Shown: one piece after another, positions 60,179 to 64,000 of the stretch
How positions within the stretch are numbered: the stretch's first letter is position 1
Layout of the letters: each line of letters starts with the position of its first letter
DNA from: Irpex lacteus
Taxonomy: Eukaryota; Basidiomycota; Agaricomycetes; Polyporales; Irpicaceae
Length of the DNA stretch: 64,000 nt
NCBI GenBank assembly: GCA_001986395.2
Contig: MQVO02000036.1
Span: 124,001-188,000, forward strand
Direction of reading: 5' to 3'
Position numbers and translations under genes: made by a program
Notes under the pieces: model-generated
Told to the model about the DNA's origin: nothing
The model's database searches: none
Seen by the model: only the letters and a program-made list of their open reading frames with translations

Positions 60179-63100
60179 ATGTACAATCCCTGGCACCCTC
60201 CACCTGCTGCCCCAGCCTTCGGTGAGGGCAAGACGCTACCCGAGCGTAATGCATCGTGAGTGTTCAATTCTGCGTAGTTTGTAAGGTGTTTATTTTTGTG
60301 CCGCAGAATTTTGTCAAGGCTGTTATTCACCTGGCTTGATCCCATACTTCGTGTTGGCTTCAGCAGGCCATTGCAGAAAGAAGGTACTGATGCATGCCCC
60401 ATCACTTGATATTAACTAGTACTGACGTGGCATTAGATTTATGGCAGCTACCTCCCTCCCTCCTCACAGAGTCGCTCAGTGCTGAGATTGAGCGCCATTT
60501 CTATGTTGCTTGTCCAGCGGGAAAGCGGCCTAAGGCATTCAGCGAAGACGGCGTAGGAAAACCACCGCAAGAAGCCACCAAGGATGGCATCACGGAAGTC
60601 TCTCGGCCCCAAGAGACCAAGGATGAGGAGACCAATAATGGCAAGGACGAGAAGGCAGTGCCTCAGGTCATGGAGCTGAAAGCTACTGAGACATCGGAGA
60701 AGAACGACCAGAAGAGCGCGCCAGAAAAGCCGTTCAAAGAGTCGTCGGCTCTTATGGGCGCATTGTTTACCACTTTCCGTTGGCAGTGGTATATCTCTGG
60801 ACTTTTCAAGCTAGCGGCTGGTACGTAGCATCGTTCTCAGACTTAAATAATCCAAGGCTTAACTCTCCGTAGATACCCTTAATACGACGACTCCACTCCT
60901 GAACAAGCGTCTGCTGACGTGGCTCACTAATTCCTTTGTGTTTTACAAGGCTGGCCCTCAGGCAGCGGCACTCGCGGGTATCGACCGGCCTCAAGGAATT
61001 GGCTATGGAATTGGATTGGCCTTTGCGTTGTTTGTCATGCAGGGTGAGTTTTGGTTTTGCAAGTATATACAGAACTGACCGTCTTGCTCTGTCCCCAGAG
61101 GCCTCCAGTCTGGTGTGTAACTTTGCCATAGCTCTAAGACATTTATCTCACAACCTTGCACTATCTAGTTAACAAACCATCTTATGCAGAGTACGTACGC
61201 TCTCAATCATTCTTAGTACGGTTAATAACCAGGTTTTATTAGTCTCGTTGACGGTCGGTGCAGCTATCCGTGCGGGCGTAAGTTCCACAGAACACGCATT
61301 AATAGTAATGCCTATACTGATATTTATATCGCCTTCGTATTCTCTAGTTAATTGGTGCCATTTTCCGCAAGTCCCTGCGGTTGAATGGCAAATCTCGGAA
61401 TCTACACAACGTTGGCAAAATTACCACCATGATAAGCACTGACACGACAAGGCTCAACGACTCTTGCCAGTACCTCCACAAGTACGTGCCTGATACGGCT
61501 CACTGTAATCACGAACTGACGGTAGAACAGTTTATGGGTGTCTCCAATCCAAGTAAGGGATTTGTACATCAAAATATAGCTCACACAACAACTCATATTG
61601 AACATACAGATCATCATTGCCATCGGATTGCTGATTGGTACGGTACGTGCTACTCCCTGGAGTAAAAATCCATAGAGAGGACGATTGCTGATCGCCAATT
61701 TTTATAGCTGGGATACTCAGCCCTCGTTGGACTCGGCGTCTTCATATTTTCTCTCCCGGTCCAAATGATCCTCGTCACTATCATGTACAGTCAACGCAAG
61801 AAAATGGTAGTGATTACGGACCAGAGGGTGCGCCTGACTACGGAGGTGCTGCAAGGCGTTCGGTTGGTCAAGTACTACGCTTGGGAGAACTTCTTCGCCG
61901 GGAAGATCGCGGCGTTGCGAGGAAGGGAGCTACAGAGAATTAAGAACTACTCGTGAGCTGCCTAACTTTCTTCTATGTTTACAATATTGATTCCACATAT
62001 CACAAGGCTTGCGTTGGCTGCCATGGTCGGATATGTTACCGTCGTCCCTGTGATTGCTACCGTCCTTTCGTTTGTGAGTTATGCATACTTGCATCTCAGG
62101 GGTTTCTGCTAAATCTATTTTCACAGATAACGTATTCTCTTAGCGGACATGACCTTTCGGTTCCCGTCATCTTTACCTCCTTGCAGTTTTTCACCGTATG
62201 TCCCAAGAGTTTTCATCGTTCGCCACATGAGCTGATGTGAATCGATAGATCCTTCACCAAGCGTTGGCTTTCCTTCCTTTCTCCCTCGAAGCGTGAGTAC
62301 CTTACACACCTATGCAAGAGATCAGTCACTCATGAGATAGGCTTCAGTGTTGCGAGTGCGACGGTCGCTTTGCAACGTATTGGTCCTTTCTTGACCGCCG
62401 AAGAACTAGAAGATTCCTATACGATCGACCCCGAAAGCAAACTCGCTATCGATGTTGACGGCGACTTCCGGTGGGAGGCAGTGGCGAAGACGTCTGAGGA
62501 AGGAGTAGACGCCAAGAAGAAGGACGAAGCTAAGACCAACCCGAAGAACACGGCCGACAATAAGAAGAAGAAAAAGAAGGGTAAGGATAAAGAAGAACCC
62601 ATCTTGCCTACTTCAGCGCCAACGGACGAAGAAAAAGACAAGAGCAAGGAAACGCCAGAGGTTCAGGAAGAGAAGCCATTCGAACTTAACGATCTCAAGA
62701 TCAAGGTTCAGAAAGGAGCATTCGTCGCTGTCGTTGGCAGAGTAGGTAGCGGCAAGGTATGTTCCTCTCAGTGACTGATCCTGCTCTCGTCGATGCTCAA
62801 TGAGATTCTAACACCAGAGTTCCTTGCTGCAAGCTCTCATCGGTGAAATGCGGAAGGTTAAAGGCAATGTAAATGTTTTTGTCTAACACAAGTCAGTTAC
62901 ATGCGACTGACCTATGTTTCGCAGGCTGTTTTCTCTTCGTCGATTGCGTATGTGCCTCAAACATCTTGGATTATCAACGCCACCCTGCGCGACAATATCA
63001 TCTTTGGCCGGGAGGTCGATGAGGAAAAGTTGCAGTCGGTTATTCGCGCCTGCTGCCTGGAGCAGGACCTCGAAATGTTGCCAAATGGTCAGTACACTGC

Positions 63101-64000
63101 GATCGGAGAGAAGGGTATCAATCTTAGTGGTAAGTGCGCCTTTTGCCCTATTCTCCCACAGGCTGACTGATCGCGCGATTTCACAGGTGGCCAAAAGGTG
63201 ACTCAAGCTCAGTCCGTGATTTTACATTCCTCTGACAAGGTTCTCCCAGGCCCGCGTTTCCCTCGCTCGCGCGGCATACTCTGGCGCCGACATCATCCTC
63301 ATGGACGATTCGCTCAGTGCCTTCGATGCGCATGTTGGCAAGTCTGTCCTCGAGAACTGTCTCCTTTCAGGTCCATTGGCGGGTAAGACACGAGTTCTAG
63401 TCACGCACGCGCTCCACGTCTTGCATATGACGGACTATATCTATGTGATGGACAATGGCGCCGTGGTTGAACAGGGAACATATCAGGTATGTTATCTACG
63501 AAGCTATTGATGACATGAAGACATGCTGAACCAAGTACTCCCGTTCAGGATCTGATGAAAGACAGCGTTCTCTTCTCTCGTGTCATGGAGGAGTATGGAA
63601 GTCGTGAGCACGGCAAGTCTGATCAGGCGAGTCTCCAGGAGACTCTCGTCGAGGCCAAGGCCAAAGATACCGATCAAGACAAGTCTACAACAACTGATAA
63701 GCTCATTCAAGACGAAGAACGACTTGTGGGAGCTGTTTCCGGCACGGTGTACAAGAGATACTTCAAGTATGCAGGAGGATATTCACGGTTATTGGTCATC
63801 CTGGTCTTGCTTGTGGCATTCCAGGGAGCACAAGGTACGTACTCGACTTCGCTCTATGTCGCTGTACCATATGCTAAAACGGAGATCGTTAGTGGCCAAC
63901 ACAATCTTCCTTGGGCTGTGGACACAGCAAAGTCTTGATGGGTATACGCAAGCTGATTATATCGGTACTTACGCGGCCCTCGGGGCTGGAGTTGGTATAT
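60179..64000 (+). CDS. YOR1: ABCC-type transporter, Yor1-like (paralogue 2), truncated by window end
   Basis: The gene starts at [20 protein letters not shown], very like the start of the transporter at 42860-49239, and runs off the right edge. Visible parts are the N-terminal [20 protein letters not shown] and [10 protein letters not shown]; a charged insert; TMD1 with [23 protein letters not shown] and [20 protein letters not shown]; and a full NBD1. NBD1 has [58 protein letters not shown] and Walker [15 protein letters not shown]. The linker into TMD2 follows ([18 protein letters not shown]). TMD2 and NBD2 are beyond the window. As in paralogue 1, an 11-nt exon (63187-63197) encodes the centre of the ABC signature. 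The D-loop reads SAFD where paralogue 1 has SAVD. It is a probable plasma-membrane anion/drug exporter. Confidence 0.92.

Overview
The window reads as nuclear DNA of a filamentous basidiomycete, most likely an Agaricomycete. Genes carry many short GT-AG introns (about 50-70 nt). Two class I hydrophobins, a priA-like secreted cysteine-rich protein, a zinc-module/PARP protein and an intron-bearing tRNA-Asp all fit that group. I see no bacterial-style operons, CRISPR array, prophage or recognisable transposase.

Layout: 1-559 (+), last exon of a MYND-finger protein. 1094-2956 (-), a ten-exon PARP-type ADP-ribosyltransferase. 4480-5150 (+), glucosamine-6-phosphate N-acetyltransferase GNA1. 5628-6385 (+), a Lys/Ala-rich chromatin-type protein. 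7242-9716 (-), a stand-alone hydantoinase B/5-oxoprolinase domain protein. 10167-11836 (+), UBR7/Mlo2 ubiquitin ligase. 12234-13028 (-), a probable membrane protein with hydrophobic repeats. 14107-16136 (+), a large disordered nuclear-type protein. 17038-17133 (-), tRNA-Asp. 18489-19692 (+), a priA-like secreted protein. 20346-22261 (-), Cdc2/CDK1 kinase.

From 22.3 to 41 kb the window is gene-poor. Its clear genes are two hydrophobins (30731-31691 and 37921-38448, both +) and a small two-exon gene (32166-32447, -). Several stretches on the minus strand look like exons but belong to no family I recognise, the best being 39242-41060. A ~121-bp tandem duplication lies at 26803-27049.

From 41.2 kb the region is dense again: a C2H2 zinc-finger protein (41223-42469, +), a full-length Yor1-like ABCC transporter (42860-49239, -), a large BEACH/WD40 protein (50721-58556, +), ribosomal protein S14 (58920-59605, -) and a second Yor1-like transporter (60179 to beyond the window end, +). 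The two transporters are paralogues pointing away from each other, with the BEACH and S14 genes between them.

The genes do not form one pathway. They are mostly housekeeping (cell cycle, chitin precursor supply, ubiquitin ligation, translation, vesicle traffic) beside lineage-specific surface and export functions (hydrophobins, priA-like, ABC exporters). The most striking signals are gene-structural: an intact H-Y-E PARP with repeated zinc modules interrupted at the same place, micro-exons in cdc2 and in both ABC genes, and a HyuB protein lacking the HyuA half that the fungal enzyme normally carries.
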